DNA of 64,000 nucleotides from the NCBI RefSeq assembly GCF_001676705.1, contig NZ_CP016170.1, positions 4,526,001 to 4,590,000 on the forward strand, in the 5' to 3' direction. This document shows positions 63,112 to 64,000 of the stretch, in pieces; position 1 is the first letter of the stretch; every line of letters starts with the position of its first letter. The stretch comes from Bordetella bronchialis. Its GTDB lineage: Bacteria; Pseudomonadota; Gammaproteobacteria; Burkholderiales; Burkholderiaceae_B. The notes beneath the pieces are model-generated. The model was not told where the DNA came from. It searched no databases and worked only from the letters and a program-made list of their open reading frames with translations. The translations under genes and the position numbers were made by a program.

Positions 63112-64000
63112 TGTACATACGCATGCCTTTACCCACAAGTGGCTGGAACTGATCCGGCAACAGGGAGGCGTCTACAACATCCAGACGCGTCCCGACGGCC
63201 AGCAGGAGATTTTCCGCGGCAACACGCCCGTGGTGATCCCGCAGAAGGGCCATTTCGACTACGCGCTGCGGCTCAAGCACATGGATGCCGCGGGCATCGA
63301 TATCTCGGTCGTTTCCCTGACATGCCCCAATGTCTATTGGGGCGATGCCGCCACCAGCCTGCGCGCCGCGATGGAATCCAACGATACGATGGCGCGCGCC
63401 CAGGCCACCTATCCGGACCGCATCCGCTGGTTCGCTTCACTGCCCTGGCAGTATCCGCAGGCGGCGGTGGAAGAACTCAAGCGCTGCTGCGAGAACGGTG
63501 CCGTCGGCGTCATGGTGCTGGCGAATATCGACGGGCGCAGCCTGACGGACCCCTTGCTGGCGCCAATCTGGGAGGAAATCGACAGACGGTCGCTACCCGT
63601 GCTGGTGCACCCCACGGACCCGCCCGGCGCGCAATCGATGGACATGACCCAGTTCGATCTGAGCTGGTCCGTCGGATTCATGTTCGACACCACGCTGGCC
63701 ATCACGCGCATGATCTTCGACGGGTTCTTCGACCTGTATCCCAACCTGAAAATCATCGCCTCGCACGCGGGCGGCGCGCTCCCCTATCTGGCCGGCCGCT
63801 TCGAAAAAGGCGATGAAGTCGAGATCCCCGAGCGCCGCAAGATGCGGCGCAAGCCCATCGACTACCTGCGCCATATCTATTACGACTGCATTTGCTACAG
63901 CCCCCGCACGCTGGAGTTCCTGGTGTCCGTGGTGGGCGCGGATCGCGTGCTGTTCGGCACCGATTGGCCACACCAGGTACACGATACCCAAGGCGCCTTC
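63098..64000 (+). CDS. Amidohydrolase of the ACMSD/decarboxylase type (partial, runs off the end)
   Basis: 301 residues are visible and the frame is still open at the window edge. TIM-barrel metal-dependent amidohydrolase of the Amidohydro_2 type (aminocarboxymuconate semialdehyde decarboxylase, resorcylate decarboxylase and kin). Metal-site motifs: VHTHAF near residue 6, VLVHPTDPPG near 170, IASHAGGALPYL near 223 and the catalytic Asp in FGTDWPHQ near 288. The ribosome site AGGAGG lies seven bases before the ATG. The transporter upstream suggests an aromatic or heteroaromatic acid substrate. Confidence 0.88.
   Translation, partial: MPVIDVHTHAFTHKWLELIRQQGGVYNIQTRPDGQQEIFRGNTPVVIPQKGHFDYALRLKHMDAAGIDISVVSLTCPNVYWGDAATSLRAAMESNDTMARAQATYPDRIRWFASLPWQYPQAAVEELKRCCENGAVGVMVLANIDGRSLTDPLLAPIWEEIDRRSLPVLVHPTDPPGAQSMDMTQFDLSWSVGFMFDTTLAITRMIFDGFFDLYPNLKIIASHAGGALPYLAGRFEKGDEVEIPERRKMRRKPIDYLRHIYYDCICYSPRTLEFLVSVVGADRVLFGTDWPHQVHDTQGAF

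Noticed and set aside
63139..63816. Closed frame overlapping the amidohydrolase
   Set aside because: The real frame starts at 63098 with HxH and other metal motifs and stays open to the window end; this one is Arg/Gly-rich shadow sequence.

Overview
The window is GC-rich, densely coded Burkholderiales DNA. The best fit is an environmental (non-classical) Bordetella or a close relative such as Achromobacter. Three things point there: a type III secretion (T3SS) locus in the Bordetella bsc order with a BtrS/HrpL-type ECF sigma factor, a Vi-antigen-type capsule locus, and a Bug-family periplasmic binding protein. I see no insertion sequence, integrase, phage gene or CRISPR array.

Layout. 1-890: the tail of an unidentified gene and a haloacid-dehalogenase-family hydrolase. 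932-15439 (minus): a ten-gene Vi-like capsule operon, in transcription order tviB, tviD, tviE, vexA, vexB, vexC, vexD, vexE, tviC, vexL. TviB and TviC would make UDP-GalNAcA, TviE polymerises it, TviD O-acetylates it, VexE adds a lipid terminus, VexA-D export it and VexL is a probable lyase. An AT-rich 674-base leader with several dyads lies upstream and there is no tviA. The ABC ATPase VexC has lost every catalytic motif, and VexB carries a long cytoplasmic extension.

16114-20542: an MlrC-type protein, a LysR regulator, a Bug receptor, a VOC protein and tRNA-Lys(CTT) with a clear promoter and terminator. 20872-31974: envelope and signalling genes (diguanylate cyclase, AsmA-like protein, LtaS-like phosphotransferase, a CheY/unknown/GAF-PAS-GGDEF-EAL operon, a chemoreceptor).

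32161-60315: the T3SS island. An ECF sigma gene at 32895 faces a long minus-strand operon running from 49167 to 33708 (filament/tip protein, translocators and chaperones, then sctI-J-K-L-N-O-P-Q-R-S-T-U-C). A divergent plus-strand operon (49463-54394) carries sctX, sctY, sctV, sctD, a YscE-like chaperone and the needle sctF. Between the two operons, and again upstream of the sigma gene, lie GGAACC-N15/16-CAC elements that look like hrp boxes. The island ends with four regulators (two receiver-AraC fusions, an RcsB-like response regulator, a BTAD-cyclase-like-AAA protein) and an orphan effector chaperone. No YopN-type gatekeeper, secretin pilotin, BteA effector or BtrU/V/W/A partner-switch gene is present.

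60735-64000: a LysR regulator divergent from an aromatic-acid-type MFS transporter and an amidohydrolase that runs off the end of the window.
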